Assembly (NCBI RefSeq): GCF_003917135.1
Contig: NZ_RPDI01000027.1
Span: 1 to 37,138 of the forward strand
DNA length: 37,138 bases
DNA from: Leucobacter chromiireducens
GTDB lineage: Bacteria; Actinomycetota; Actinomycetes; Actinomycetales; Microbacteriaceae
Direction: 5' to 3'
Below are positions 21,697-34,261 of this stretch, piece after piece. Below the pieces are notes generated by a model. It was given only the letters and a program-made list of their open reading frames with translations, made no database searches and had not been told where the DNA came from. Positions within the stretch are counted from its first letter, which is position 1; each line of letters opens with the position of its first letter. The position numbers were made by a program, and so were the translations under genes.

Positions 21697-23172
21697 ATGA
21701 CCATAGACAGCGCCGTCGCCACGACTCTCCGCCCGCAGGGCAGAGCTCGGCTTCTCGTTCCGACATTCATCGCCGTTGAGCTCTTCGCCGGCCTGATCCA
21801 GGGCTGGATCATGCCGTTGCTCGGCGAGATCACCAAGTTCCACGCCGTGCCTGCTGGCTCGATCAGCCTCTACTTCATGATCACGATGCTCACGTCCGCG
21901 ATGTGCGTGCCGTTCTTCTCGATGCTCGCTGATCGCTACGGCAAGCGGACACTGCTCGTCACCGCCGCGCTGCTTACCGCGGTGGGCAGCGCGATGATCG
22001 CGTTCGCCCCGACGTTCGCGTTTGTGCTCATCGGCTCCGCGGTGCAGGGTCCCGTCGCGGCGCTGCTGCCCATCGAGATGGGGATCCTGAAGGAGCAGCG
22101 TCCCGCGCAGGCGAACCGCATCGTGAGCGCGCTCGTCGGGACGCTGACGCTCGGCGTCGCGCTCGGCAGCCTCCTGAGCGGCATCATCATGGACGCCACG
22201 GGAGACCTCGCGCTCACGCAGGCGATTCCCGCGATCCCGCTGTTCCTGCTGGCCGCTGCCGTGTACCTCAGCCTGCCGCGCGACACCCCCAACCGTGGCA
22301 GCTCGGTCGACTGGTTCGGTGCGGTGCTGTTCAGCGGCTCGCTTGGCGCACTCATGTACGGGCTGACCTCCGGCACGGAGCTCGGCTGGCTGCACCCGGC
22401 GACGCTCGCCGCGCTCCTCGGCGGCGTGATCGGCGCGGTGCTGTTTGTGTGGGTCGAATCGCGCGTGGCCTCGCCGCTGCTCGACTTCACGGTGCTGCGC
22501 CGCGTGAAGCTCGGCATCCCCATGATCCTCGGCTTCCTCATCGCGCTGACCGCGTTTGGCATCTCGACGCCGACGACGCTGTACCTCACCGCGCAGCCGG
22601 ACACCGTCGGCTACGGCGTTGGGATGGGCACGGGCAACGCCGGGCTCATCGTGTCGCTCGTGTTCCTCTGCTCGAGCCTCGGCGCGTTCGTGGCTCCCGT
22701 TGCCGTGCGCCTGCTCGGCACCGCGCGCGCCGTCGCCGTCGCCGCGACCGTGTCGGCCGCGGCGCTGCTGCTGCTCATCACCGCGCCGACGTCGCCCGTG
22801 ATCGTCACGCTGCTGCTCGCGATCAACTCGTTCGCGTCGTGGGTGGCGCTCGGGATCCTTCCCGGCGTGATCGTCGCCCGCGCACCGCTCAGCGTCGCGA
22901 CCACGCTCTCCGGCCTCTACAACTGCCTCCGCTCGCTCGGCGGTTCGGTCGCGGGCGCGCTCGTCGCGGCAATCATGGCAACGCTCGTGCTCGCGGAGTC
23001 CAACAGCGACGCGGTCGCGGTTCCCGCGCTCAGCTCCTTCCAGGTGATCTGGGGCGTGTTCGCCGGCTGCCTGCTCGCCTCCGCGCTGCTCGCCCTGCTG
23101 CTGAGCCGCAGGCAGTCCGACCGGACCGAGGCCGTGATCACCGCTCCCGCCGAGCCGCTCGTCACCCCGTAG
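21697..23172 (+). CDS. MFS transporter, DHA2/EmrB-like
   Basis: A 491-residue major-facilitator transporter with about 13-14 predicted membrane segments. The first loop carries the MFS motif A variant MLADRYGKRT, and segment 5 is long and Gly-rich (VGTLTLGVALGSLLSGIIMD). The C-terminus is short and soluble. The 14-segment architecture and the SVDWFGAVLFSG stretch are typical of the DHA2 (EmrB/QacA) group, whose members usually export drugs, but the context (an amino-acid-type regulator and an amidase) argues for transport of a metabolite such as a peptide or acyl-amino acid. ATG 21697 is preceded by AGGAAA eight bases upstream. The M20 gene follows 76 bases later. Confidence 0.87.
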   Translation: MTIDSAVATTLRPQGRARLLVPTFIAVELFAGLIQGWIMPLLGEITKFHAVPAGSISLYFMITMLTSAMCVPFFSMLADRYGKRTLLVTAALLTAVGSAMIAFAPTFAFVLIGSAVQGPVAALLPIEMGILKEQRPAQANRIVSALVGTLTLGVALGSLLSGIIMDATGDLALTQAIPAIPLFLLAAAVYLSLPRDTPNRGSSVDWFGAVLFSGSLGALMYGLTSGTELGWLHPATLAALLGGVIGAVLFVWVESRVASPLLDFTVLRRVKLGIPMILGFLIALTAFGISTPTTLYLTAQPDTVGYGVGMGTGNAGLIVSLVFLCSSLGAFVAPVAVRLLGTARAVAVAATVSAAALLLLITAPTSPVIVTLLLAINSFASWVALGILPGVIVARAPLSVATTLSGLYNCLRSLGGSVAGALVAAIMATLVLAESNSDAVAVPALSSFQVIWGVFAGCLLASALLALLLSRRQSDRTEAVITAPAEPLVTP

Positions 23173-23198
23173 CGACCGCTCGCACCCCCTCTCCACCC

Positions 23199-23229
23199 GC
23201 GGGCCGGCGGAACGCAGCCGCCGGCCCGC
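23199..23229 (+). terminator. Hairpin between the MFS and M20 genes
   Basis: A perfect 12-bp stem (GCGGGCCGGCGG at 23199-23210, complement at 23218-23229) with a 7-base loop and no T-tract. It could attenuate read-through or protect the upstream mRNA end. Confidence 0.5.
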
Positions 23230-23248
23230 CCGCTCAGAAAGCAGCACC

Positions 23249-24475
23249 ATGACCACCGCATCACCCACCCAGCAGCGCGCCGAGCAGACGATCCGCGCGG
23301 CCGCCTCCGAACTCCTGGAACTCAGCCACGCGATCGGCGCCGATCCGGAGCTGGGATTTGAGGAGCACCGCGCCGCCGCGCGCGTGGCCGATGCGCTCAC
23401 CGCAGCCGGCTACGCGGTGCAGCTCGGCGCGTACGGGCTGCCGACCGCGATCGCTGCAGAGTACGGCGCGGGCGAGGTAACGATCACGGTCGTCGGCGAG
23501 TACGACGCCCTCCCCGGAGTGGGGCACGCCTGCGGCCACAACATCATCGCCGCCGCCGGGGTTGGTGCGGCGCTCGGGCTCCGCGCCGTCGCCGACGAAC
23601 TCGGGTGCCGCATGGTCTTCCTCGGCACGCCCGCGGAGGAGAACGGCGGCGGCAAGGTGATCATGCTCGAGCGCGGCGCCTGGGACGACGCGACGTTCTC
23701 GCTCATGGTGCACGCGGCAGGCGCCGGCCAGATTCGCACGACCGGCGGGAGCAGCCAGGCCCTCGACTACTGCGAGGTCACCTTCCACGGCAAGCCGGCG
23801 CACGCCGCGTTCGCGCCGGAGGAAGGCATCAACGCGGGCAGCGCGGTGACGCTCACCGAAGTGGGGATCGGCCTGCTCCGCCAGCACATGCCGAGCGACG
23901 TCGTGATCTCCTCGATCGCCTCAACCGGGTCTGCGGTGAACGTCATCCCCGAGTCCGCGACGATGCAGCTCGAGATCCGCGGGAACACCGCGGAGTCGTG
24001 GGAGAGCGCGAAGTCGCGCGTGCGGCAGATCGTCGCTGGCGCGGCGCTCGCCGCGGGGTGCACGTACGAGATCGAGGTGCCGACGCCCGGCTACGCGCCA
24101 CTCGAGCAGGATCCGGATCTTGCCGCGAGTTTCGACCGCACACTCGCGGAGCTTCGCGGTGACGACGTCGAAGGCTGGGGCCCCGGCATGACGCTCGGCT
24201 CCACCGACATGGGCGACGTGTCGCGCTACCTCCCCGCGATCCACCCGATGATCGCGCTCGACGGCGTGACCGCGAGCCCGCACCAGCACGAGTTCGCCGC
24301 GGCGGTCGTGTCGCCGGCTGGCGACACGGCGGTGCTGAACGGTGCGATCGCGCTCGCGCGCACCGCCATCGCCGCGGTCGAGGATCCAGCAGTGCTGGAT
24401 CGCCTGCTCACGGCGCAGCGCGCCCGCGCGCCGCACCCGCGCGGACACTGGGCCGACGCCCCGCTGCCGGTGTAG
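23249..24475 (+). CDS. M20-family amidohydrolase (AbgB / PM20D2-like)
   Basis: A 408-residue metal-dependent amidase or dipeptidase. Metal-ligand motifs are EYDALPGVGHACGHN (84-98) and the family-specific GTPAEENGGGK (126-136), which mark the ACY1L2/PM20D2 subgroup that cleaves aminoacyl or p-aminobenzoyl-glutamate-type amide bonds. The dimerisation domain (about 180-290) includes FHGKPAHAAFAPEEGINAG. The C-terminal HQHEFAAA provides a further metal-site histidine. It lies 76 bases after the MFS gene, with a hairpin between them, and probably forms a functional unit with it under the divergent Lrp-type regulator: import or export plus hydrolysis of an amide-linked compound. The substrate is not predictable. 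Confidence 0.88.
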   Translation: MTTASPTQQRAEQTIRAAASELLELSHAIGADPELGFEEHRAAARVADALTAAGYAVQLGAYGLPTAIAAEYGAGEVTITVVGEYDALPGVGHACGHNIIAAAGVGAALGLRAVADELGCRMVFLGTPAEENGGGKVIMLERGAWDDATFSLMVHAAGAGQIRTTGGSSQALDYCEVTFHGKPAHAAFAPEEGINAGSAVTLTEVGIGLLRQHMPSDVVISSIASTGSAVNVIPESATMQLEIRGNTAESWESAKSRVRQIVAGAALAAGCTYEIEVPTPGYAPLEQDPDLAASFDRTLAELRGDDVEGWGPGMTLGSTDMGDVSRYLPAIHPMIALDGVTASPHQHEFAAAVVSPAGDTAVLNGAIALARTAIAAVEDPAVLDRLLTAQRARAPHPRGHWADAPLPV

Positions 24476-24477
24476 CG

Positions 24478-24518
24478 CGCGGGGCCGCGCCGGGCCCGCG
24501 CCCGGCCCGCGCCCCGCG
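24478..24518. terminator. G+C-rich hairpin between convergent M20 and hrpA genes
   Basis: Inner stem GCCGGGC (24489-24495) with GCCCGGC (24500-24506), and outer CGCGGGGC (24478-24485) with GCCCCGCG (24511-24518). It fills almost the entire gap between the two stop codons. Confidence 0.65.
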
Positions 24519-24521
24519 GAG

Positions 24522-27500
24522 CTAGCCCGCGAGCACCTTCATGATGCGCTGAGCCGACACCGGCTCGGCGGTGCGCAGCTGCTGCGCGAACAGGCTGACG
24601 CGCAGCTCCTCGAGCAGCCAGCGCGCACGCGCGAGGTGCTCGGGGGCGTCCTCGGGGAGCGGGATCTTCCCGCCGCCCTGCTCGAACGCGCCGCGCACGC
24701 GGTCGATCTCGTTCTGCCACGCGCGATCCCGCCCGGGGTTCTCCGTGAGCGCGCGCATGCGCTGCTGGATCGCGTCGAGGTAGACGGGCAGCCGTTCGAG
24801 CCGGTCGAGGCCCGTGTGCGACACGAACCCGAAGGTGTTCGTCGCCCAGACGAGCCCGTCGATCTGCTGCGCGGCGTCGGACACCTGCGAGAGCACCTGG
24901 ATGGACTTCGCCTGGTCGATGGCCTTGCGTGCAAGCCGCGCGCCGTCGAGCACGCGCGCCGTGAGCGCGATCGCCGCGTAGATGTCGTCGATGAGGGTGC
25001 GCGCGTAGTCGTTCGCGAGCGAGTCGAAGACCTCTGCGCGCCAGACGAGCCCATCCGGGGCGTGCCGGCGAATCACCCGGTCTGCCGCGGCGAGCGACAC
25101 GTCGGCGATCGCCTGGTCAAGCGAGCGATAGGGGCCAGCGCCGAGCAGCAGCTTCTCCTGGTTCGACAGGTGCGCGCGGATGTAGCTCGCCGGGGAGGGC
25201 GAGCTCAGCGCGAGCAGGCGGCGGATGCCGCGCCGGGAGAGCCGCGCCTGCTCGGCCTCGTCGGCGACGAGCACGAGGTCGACGCTCGTGCGGCGGTCCA
25301 CAATCGCGGGGTACGCGCGCACCACCCCGGCCCCGCCGGCGCGCCCCTTCGCGTACGCGGTGTCGACGTGGCGCGGGAGGTCCCCGAAATCCCACGCCGT
25401 CGCGCCCGACTTTTCGAGCTCGCTCTTCGGGAGCGCCGCTGCGGCCACCTTCGCGACGCCCTCGGTGGCGCGATCCTTGTGCGCCGCCTTGAGCTCGGCG
25501 AGATCCTTGCCGGATCCGACCGTGCGGCCGCGCGCGTCGATCACCCGGAACGTCGGGGTGAGGTGCGCGGGCAGCCGCGACGGATCGAAGTCGGTGGGCG
25601 ACACCGGCACGCTCGTGCGCCGCCGGATCTCGGTCGCGAGCAGCGCGGTGAGCTGCGGGGCCTCCGCGCCGGCGGCAGGCGCCGGCGCGTCGAGCTGCGG
25701 CGCCACCGTGGCGAGCAGGGTGCGCGCCCAGTCCGCCGCGGGCACCACGTGCTTGCGGATCGCCTTCGGCAGCGTTTTGATGAGCGCCGTGACGAGCTCC
25801 TGGCGGAGCCCGGGCACGAGCTTCTCGAAGTCGGTGCCGTCGAGGCGGGGGAGGAGCGGCAGCGGGACGTTGACCGTCACGCCGTCGTCCTCGGCGGTCG
25901 GATCGAAGCGGTAGCGCAGCTTGAGCGACTGGTCGCCGTGCTGCCACTGACGCGGGTACTCGGCCTCATCGACCGCCTCGTCCTCGTCCTCGATGAGGTC
26001 GGCGCGGCTCAGGTGCAGGAAGTTCGGCTCGCGCCTGCGCTTCTCCTTCCACCACCCCTCGAAGTCGCGCGTCGACGCGACGTCCGCCGGAATGCGGGCG
26101 TCGTAGAACTCGAACACCGCCTCGTCGTCGCCGACGATGTCGCGACGGCGTGTGCGCTCCTCGAGCTGCTCGAGCTCGCGGCGCAGCTGCCGGTTGGCGC
26201 GGTCGAACGCCTGCGGCGAGTCCCACTCGCCCTCGACGAGCGCGTGCCGGATGAACAGCTCGCGCGCGTGCGGCGCGTCGAAGCGTGACAGCTGCACCCG
26301 GCGCCGATCCACGATCGGGACGCCGTAGAGCGTCACCCGCTCGTACGCGACCGCGGCGCCCTGCTTCTTCTCCCAGTGCGGCTCGGAGAGCTGCCGCTTC
26401 GCGAGCGGGCCGGCGAGCTCCTCGGCCCACGCCGGATCCACGACCGCGTTCGAGCGCGCGAACAGCCGCGACGTTTCGACGAGCTCAACGCTCATCACCA
26501 CCTCGGGCGGACGCTTCGACAGCACCGAGCCCGGGTAGAGGACGAAGCGGGTGCCGCGTGAGCCCAGATACTCCTGCGCCGGCTTCCGCTTCGCGGCCCC
26601 TGCAACCCCTCGTCCCTGGGGCACGCTGCGATCCTGTCGGTCGTCGCGCACCCCGAGCTGCGAGAGCAGCCCGGCGAGCACCGAGCGGTGGATCGCCTCG
26701 CCGGAGCCGCCCGTCACGTGCTGCGCGGCGGCGTCGGCGTCGCTGCGCTTCACGCCGGCGATGCGGGCGAGCTGCCGGAACAGGTCCATCCACTCGCGCA
26801 CGCGCAGGAAGTTCAGGTACTCCGCCTTGCACATGCGCCGGAACGCGCTCGACGAGCGCTCGCGCTGCTCCGTCTGCAGGTAGTTCCACAGGTTCAGCAG
26901 GGTCATGAGGTCGCCCTGCGGATCGCTGAAGCGCCCGTGCAGCTCGTCGGCGCGCCCGCGCTCCGCCTGCGGCCGCTCGCGCACGTCCTGGATGGTCAGC
27001 CCCGCAACGATCGCGAGCACCTCGGCGACCACCTCGTGGCGCCTGGCCTCGACGACCATGCGGGCGAACCGTGGCTCGATCGGCAGTCGCGCGAGCTCGC
27101 GCCCCACCTTCGTGATGCGATGCGTTGCCCCGGATCGCTTCGCGGCACCGCCGCGGCCGCCCCGACCGCGCGCGTCGCGCTCGCCGCCGGTGTTGGCGGT
27201 CACCGCGCCGAGCTCGGTGAGGAGGCCGAGGCCGTCGGCGATCCCGCGCTGATCCGGGGGCGTGAGGAACGGGAAGCGCGCGATGTCGCCGAGCCCGAGC
27301 GAGAGCATCTGCAGGATCACCGACGCGAGGCCGGTGCGCCGGATCTCGGGTTCCGTGAACTCGGGGCGGCTCGCAAAGTCTTCCTCGCTGTAGAGCCGGA
27401 TCGCGATGCCGGGGCTCGTGCGGCCCGAGCGGCCGGAGCGCTGGTTCGCGCTCGCCTGCGAGACCGCCTCGATGGGGAGGCGCTGCACCTTGCTCCGCGC

Positions 27501-28511
27501 GCTGTAGCGCGAGATGCGCGCGGTCCCGGCGTCGACGACGTAGCGAATGCCCGGCACGGTGAGCGAGGTTTCGGCGACGTTCGTCGCGAGCACGATGCGG
27601 CGCGCTCCCGCGTTCGCGCCGCTCGGGCGCTCGAAGACGCGGTGCTGCTCGGCGGCGCTCAGCCGGCCGTAGAGCGGCAGGATCTCGGTGCGCGCCGCGC
27701 GGCCGGACGCGCGCACGCGGCCGCCGAGCGCGTCGGCGGCGTCGCGGATCTCGGCCTCACCGGAGAGGAAGACGAGCACGTCGCCCGGCGCTTCCTTTCC
27801 GAGCTCGTCGACGGCGTCGCCGATCGCGTCGAAGAGGTCGCGCTCGATCGTGCGCACCTTCGGAGCTCCGCCCTTCGGATCCGGCGTCTCGATCTGCTCG
27901 ACGAGGGGCCGGTAGCGCAGCTCGACCGGGTACGTGCGCCCGGACACCTCGATGATGGGCGCTGGCTGCTTCGTGCGCACATCGGCGAAGTGCGTCGCGA
28001 ACGACTCGGGGTCGATCGTCGCCGAGGTGATGATGACCTTCAGGTCCGGCCGGCGCGGCAGCAGCGTCTGCAGGTACCCGAGCAGGAAGTCGATGTTCAG
28101 ACTGCGCTCGTGCGCCTCGTCGATGATGATCGTGTCGTACGCGGACAGGTCCCGATCCCGATGGATCGCGTTCAGCAGGATGCCGTCCGTCATGAGCCGG
28201 ATCCGCGTGTCCGCGGAGACCTTGTCGGTGAAGCGCACCTGGTAGCCGACGAGCCCGCCGAGCTCGGAGCCGAGCTCCTCGGCGATGCGCTCGGCGATGG
28301 TGCGCGCGGCGATGCGGCGCGGCTGCGTGTGCGCGATCCGTTCGCGGCCGAGCGCGAGCGCGATCTTCGGCAGCTGCGTGGTCTTGCCCGAGCCGGTCTC
28401 GCCGGCGACGATGACCACCTGGTGGTCGCGGATCGCCGCCTCGATCTCGTCGCGCATCTGCGAGACGGGCAGATCCTCGGGGAAGTCGATGCGAAGCGCG
28501 GGAAGAGTCAT
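24522..28511 (-). CDS. hrpA: ATP-dependent RNA helicase HrpA (DEAH box)
   Basis: A 1329-residue DEAH/RHA helicase, close to the roughly 1300 residues of E. coli HrpA. Motif I GETGSGKTT is at 37-45, the DEAH box at 131-134 (IIIDEAHERSLN), and SAT in ITSATIDPE at about 163-165; RSGRSGRTSPG gives motif VI. HA2 and OB-fold regions follow, with a basic Gly/Arg insert GRGGRGGAAKRSG near residues 460-475, and the long C-terminal DUF3418 domain extends to the end. Bacterial HrpA unwinds RNA and, in E. coli, helps resolve collided ribosomes. ATG 28511 is preceded on its strand by AATAAT nine bases away and no Shine-Dalgarno. It is monocistronic and divergent from the aldo/keto reductase. Confidence 0.94.
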   Translation of the reverse strand: MTLPALRIDFPEDLPVSQMRDEIEAAIRDHQVVIVAGETGSGKTTQLPKIALALGRERIAHTQPRRIAARTIAERIAEELGSELGGLVGYQVRFTDKVSADTRIRLMTDGILLNAIHRDRDLSAYDTIIIDEAHERSLNIDFLLGYLQTLLPRRPDLKVIITSATIDPESFATHFADVRTKQPAPIIEVSGRTYPVELRYRPLVEQIETPDPKGGAPKVRTIERDLFDAIGDAVDELGKEAPGDVLVFLSGEAEIRDAADALGGRVRASGRAARTEILPLYGRLSAAEQHRVFERPSGANAGARRIVLATNVAETSLTVPGIRYVVDAGTARISRYSARSKVQRLPIEAVSQASANQRSGRSGRTSPGIAIRLYSEEDFASRPEFTEPEIRRTGLASVILQMLSLGLGDIARFPFLTPPDQRGIADGLGLLTELGAVTANTGGERDARGRGGRGGAAKRSGATHRITKVGRELARLPIEPRFARMVVEARRHEVVAEVLAIVAGLTIQDVRERPQAERGRADELHGRFSDPQGDLMTLLNLWNYLQTEQRERSSSAFRRMCKAEYLNFLRVREWMDLFRQLARIAGVKRSDADAAAQHVTGGSGEAIHRSVLAGLLSQLGVRDDRQDRSVPQGRGVAGAAKRKPAQEYLGSRGTRFVLYPGSVLSKRPPEVVMSVELVETSRLFARSNAVVDPAWAEELAGPLAKRQLSEPHWEKKQGAAVAYERVTLYGVPIVDRRRVQLSRFDAPHARELFIRHALVEGEWDSPQAFDRANRQLRRELEQLEERTRRRDIVGDDEAVFEFYDARIPADVASTRDFEGWWKEKRRREPNFLHLSRADLIEDEDEAVDEAEYPRQWQHGDQSLKLRYRFDPTAEDDGVTVNVPLPLLPRLDGTDFEKLVPGLRQELVTALIKTLPKAIRKHVVPAADWARTLLATVAPQLDAPAPAAGAEAPQLTALLATEIRRRTSVPVSPTDFDPSRLPAHLTPTFRVIDARGRTVGSGKDLAELKAAHKDRATEGVAKVAAAALPKSELEKSGATAWDFGDLPRHVDTAYAKGRAGGAGVVRAYPAIVDRRTSVDLVLVADEAEQARLSRRGIRRLLALSSPSPASYIRAHLSNQEKLLLGAGPYRSLDQAIADVSLAAADRVIRRHAPDGLVWRAEVFDSLANDYARTLIDDIYAAIALTARVLDGARLARKAIDQAKSIQVLSQVSDAAQQIDGLVWATNTFGFVSHTGLDRLERLPVYLDAIQQRMRALTENPGRDRAWQNEIDRVRGAFEQGGGKIPLPEDAPEHLARARWLLEELRVSLFAQQLRTAEPVSAQRIMKVLAG

Positions 28512-28558
28512 GATCGAACCATTATTTCAGGCCCAGCGTGCTGGCGGCTCCCCGGGCG

Positions 28559-28564
28559 TAGACT
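28559..28564 (+). promoter_or_regulatory. -10-like TAGACT upstream of the aldo/keto reductase operon
   Basis: TAGACT is followed by GCCGC and an ATG (28570) that opens a 19-codon out-of-frame ORF. Transcription from here would give the reductase a leader of about 28 bases containing GGGAG. Confidence 0.4.
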
Positions 28565-28597
28565 GCCGCATGTACGCACCACCGGATGGGAGATTTG

Positions 28598-30456
<1,859 letters not shown>

Positions 30457-30470
30457 CCCCGATCCGATCC

Positions 30471-30505
30471 CGATCGTGCGGGCGGTGCACCCGCCCGCAC
30501 GATCG
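30471..30505 (+). terminator. Terminator hairpin after mdh
   Basis: A perfect 15-bp stem (CGATCGTGCGGGCGG at 30471-30485, complement at 30491-30505) with loop TGCAC, starting 15 bases after the stop codon. No T-tract follows. Confidence 0.8.
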
Positions 30506-30590
30506 CCGGTTCCGCCGCCGCGCGGGGTGCTCGCGCGCAGAAAAGCCGCCGGTGCAGCAGCTCCCGTACTTTCTGCCCTCGCGAGCGGCC

Positions 30591-32024
<1,434 letters not shown>

Positions 32025-32062
32025 GGAACACCGGCCCGGGACCCGGGCCGAGCTGGGCATCG

Positions 32063-32098
32063 CAGCGCCCCCGCACTATTCTGGGTGCGGGGGCGCTG
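32063..32098 (+). terminator. Terminator hairpins after argG
   Basis: A 14-bp stem (CAGCGCCCCCGCAC at 32063-32076, complement at 32085-32098) with an 8-base loop, followed by TGTG. A second short palindrome (CGGCCCGGG-A-CCCGGGCCG, 32032-32050) precedes it just after the stop codon. Confidence 0.8.
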
Positions 32099-32154
32099 TG
32101 CCGTGTGTGCCCCACGCCAACACGAACGAACTGACCGTTCAAAGCAGAGGATCA

Positions 32155-32487
32155 ATGACCGCGCTGACCGCCATGACCGAGCTGACGCTCGCCGCCGCGC
32201 GTGTTGCGGAGGGAGATCCGGGCCCGAACCCGCTCCTCCCGACCGGATATGACATCGCGTTCTCCGTGATGGCCATCGCCATCCTGGGCCTCGCGGTGTG
32301 GGCGCTCGTCGTGCTCGTGAAGCGGCAGGACGACGTGTCGCTCGTCGAGTTTTTCGTGTGGCTCGCGGTGATCCTGATGTTCCCCGTGCTCGGGGCCGGG
32401 GTGTACCTGCTCGCGCGTGGCCGCGGCCGGCGCGGCCAGGCGGCGCCAGCGGCGGCACCGGCCGCCCCTGACACCCCAGCCGAGTAG
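32155..32487 (+). CDS. Small membrane protein, PLDc N-terminal-like
   Basis: A 110-residue protein. A short soluble N-terminus (about 38 residues) precedes two membrane segments (AFSVMAIAILGLAVWALVVL and VEFFVWLAVILMFPVLGAG), joined by the charged loop VKRQDDVSL and followed by YLLARGRGRRGQ and an Ala/Pro tail. This two-helix pattern resembles the N-terminal membrane domain of cardiolipin-synthase-like phospholipase D proteins (PLDc_N) occurring alone. Function is unknown. ATG 32155 is preceded by AGAGGA at good spacing. It lies between the argG terminator and the peptide transporter operon. Confidence 0.75.
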   Translation: MTALTAMTELTLAAARVAEGDPGPNPLLPTGYDIAFSVMAIAILGLAVWALVVLVKRQDDVSLVEFFVWLAVILMFPVLGAGVYLLARGRGRRGQAAPAAAPAAPDTPAE

Positions 32488-32598
32488 GCCCGGCCGCCTC
32501 GCGGCCCAACACCCGCGCCCCGCAGCGGTCTGACCGCTCATTCGGTCTGTGAACTGGGGTTTTCGCCGCGAAAGCGGCCGGAAATGGCGCCGCTCGGC

Positions 32599-32627
32599 TT
32601 GACTTGCCCTGAGCACTCACGTAAGTT
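32599..32627 (+). promoter_or_regulatory. Promoter of the peptide ABC importer operon
   Basis: TTGACT (32599-32604), a 17-base spacer and TAAGTT (32622-32627) form the best -35/-10 pair in the window. Transcription would begin near 32634, giving a leader of about 60 bases before ATG 32696. Confidence 0.6.
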
Positions 32628-32695
32628 CGGCCTCACCGGGGCCGGGAATGTTTGATGGGGGATTCTCTTCGTAGACGAGGCAGGAATCCAAAATC

Positions 32696-34261
32696 ATGGC
32701 TTCATCGAGGCGTGCCACTCACCGTTCCGTATTCGCGCTGGCGCTCACCGCCGGCCTGCTGCTGAGCAGCTGCTCAAGCGGCGGCTCAGACACCGGCGGC
32801 GGTGGCAGCGCTGGTGAACCGGTGGCCGGCGGGGAGCTCTCCGTTGGCGTCGTCGGCGGCTCGGTGAAGGACACCCTCGACGCGCACGTTCCGGTGACGC
32901 ACCCCGACCAGGCGCGCGTGGTGCAGCTCTACTCCACGCTCGTCGAGTACACCCCCGAGCGGGAGTTCGAGATGGCACTCGCCGAGTCGGTCGAGCCGGG
33001 CGACGAGGCCCGCTCGTGGACCGTGACGCTGCGCGAGGGTCTCTCCTTCAGCGACGGCAGCCCGATCACCTCCGCCGACGTCGTCGCGTCGATTCGGCGC
33101 ATCACGGACCCGGAGGATCCCAAGGCCGGCGCGACGGCGCTCGCCTCGCTCGATCGGGACAGCATCAAGACGCCGGATGCGCGCACCGCGGTGTTCACGT
33201 TCACGGAGCCGACGATCACGTTCATCGACTCGCTCGCCGAGTACTCCTCGGGGATCGTGCCGAGCGACTACGATCCGGCGGCGCCGGTGTCCTCCGGCCC
33301 GTTCGCGCTCGACACCTTCGAGCCGGGCAAGCAGAGCACGTTCACCCGCAACGAGCACTACTTCCGCGAGGGCGAGCCGTACGTCGACTCGCTCACGCTC
33401 ATCAACTTCCCCGACGACACGGCGCGGGTGAACGCGCTGCTCGGCGGCCAGGTCGACGCGATCGATGCGCTACCGCTCGGCCAGACGAGCGTCATCGAGG
33501 CGAACGATGCCTTCCACATTCTCGAGTCGCCGAGCGGCTCCTGGCTGCCCTTCACGATGCGCGTTGACCAGGCCCCGTTCGACGACGTCCGCGTGCGGCA
33601 GGCGTTCCGGCTGATCGTGGATCGCCAGCAGATGGTGGAGCAGGCCCTCGACGGGCACGGCGACGTCGGCAACGACATGTACGCGCCGTACGACGACTGC
33701 ACCCCGGAGCTGCCGCAGCGCGAGCAGGACATCGAGGAGGCGAAGCGGCTGCTCGCCGACGCCGGCCAGAGCGATCTCACCGTCGAGCTCGTCACCGCCC
33801 CGGTCGCCGCCGGCGTGGTGGAGGCCGCGCAGGTGTTCGCGCAGCAGGCGAAGGAGGCCGGGGTCACCGTGCAGCTCAACCGGGTGGAGGCGGGGGAGTT
33901 CTACGGCGAGAACTACCCGAACTGGACGTTCGCGCAGGACTTCTGGTTCACGCGCGACTACCTGCAGCAGACCACCTTCTCCGGCTTCGACACCTCGCCG
34001 TACAACGAGACGCACTGGAGCGACCCCGAGTGGACGAAGATCGTGCGCGACGCGCGCGGCGAGCTCGACGCGGATCGCCGCTGCGCGCTCATCGCCGAGG
34101 CGCAGGAGATCGAGTACAACACCGGCGGGTACATCATCTGGGGCTTCCCGAGCACCATCGACGCGTACCGCGACGGCGTGCACGGCTTCGTCGAGGATCC
34201 GAGCGGGATGCCGCTGTCCTCGTTCCGGCTGCGCCAGGTCTGGCTGGACGGCACTGCGTGA
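32696..34261 (+). CDS. Peptide/nickel-type ABC importer substrate-binding lipoprotein (SBP_bac_5)
   Basis: A 521-residue family-5 solute-binding protein. The N-terminus has a lipoprotein signal peptide (SVFALALTAGLLLSSC; lipobox LSSC with Cys 26), then a Gly/Ser linker and the mature protein, anchored to the outer face of the membrane. Family markers are TVTLREGLSFSDGSPITSADV near residues 105-125, FTRNEHYFREGEPYVDSL and FDDVRVRQAFRLIVDR. It captures oligopeptides or related ligands for the permeases encoded immediately downstream; the specific ligand cannot be told from sequence. Its stop overlaps the first permease start by four bases (GTGA). Confidence 0.92.
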   Translation: MASSRRATHRSVFALALTAGLLLSSCSSGGSDTGGGGSAGEPVAGGELSVGVVGGSVKDTLDAHVPVTHPDQARVVQLYSTLVEYTPEREFEMALAESVEPGDEARSWTVTLREGLSFSDGSPITSADVVASIRRITDPEDPKAGATALASLDRDSIKTPDARTAVFTFTEPTITFIDSLAEYSSGIVPSDYDPAAPVSSGPFALDTFEPGKQSTFTRNEHYFREGEPYVDSLTLINFPDDTARVNALLGGQVDAIDALPLGQTSVIEANDAFHILESPSGSWLPFTMRVDQAPFDDVRVRQAFRLIVDRQQMVEQALDGHGDVGNDMYAPYDDCTPELPQREQDIEEAKRLLADAGQSDLTVELVTAPVAAGVVEAAQVFAQQAKEAGVTVQLNRVEAGEFYGENYPNWTFAQDFWFTRDYLQQTTFSGFDTSPYNETHWSDPEWTKIVRDARGELDADRRCALIAEAQEIEYNTGGYIIWGFPSTIDAYRDGVHGFVEDPSGMPLSSFRLRQVWLDGTA

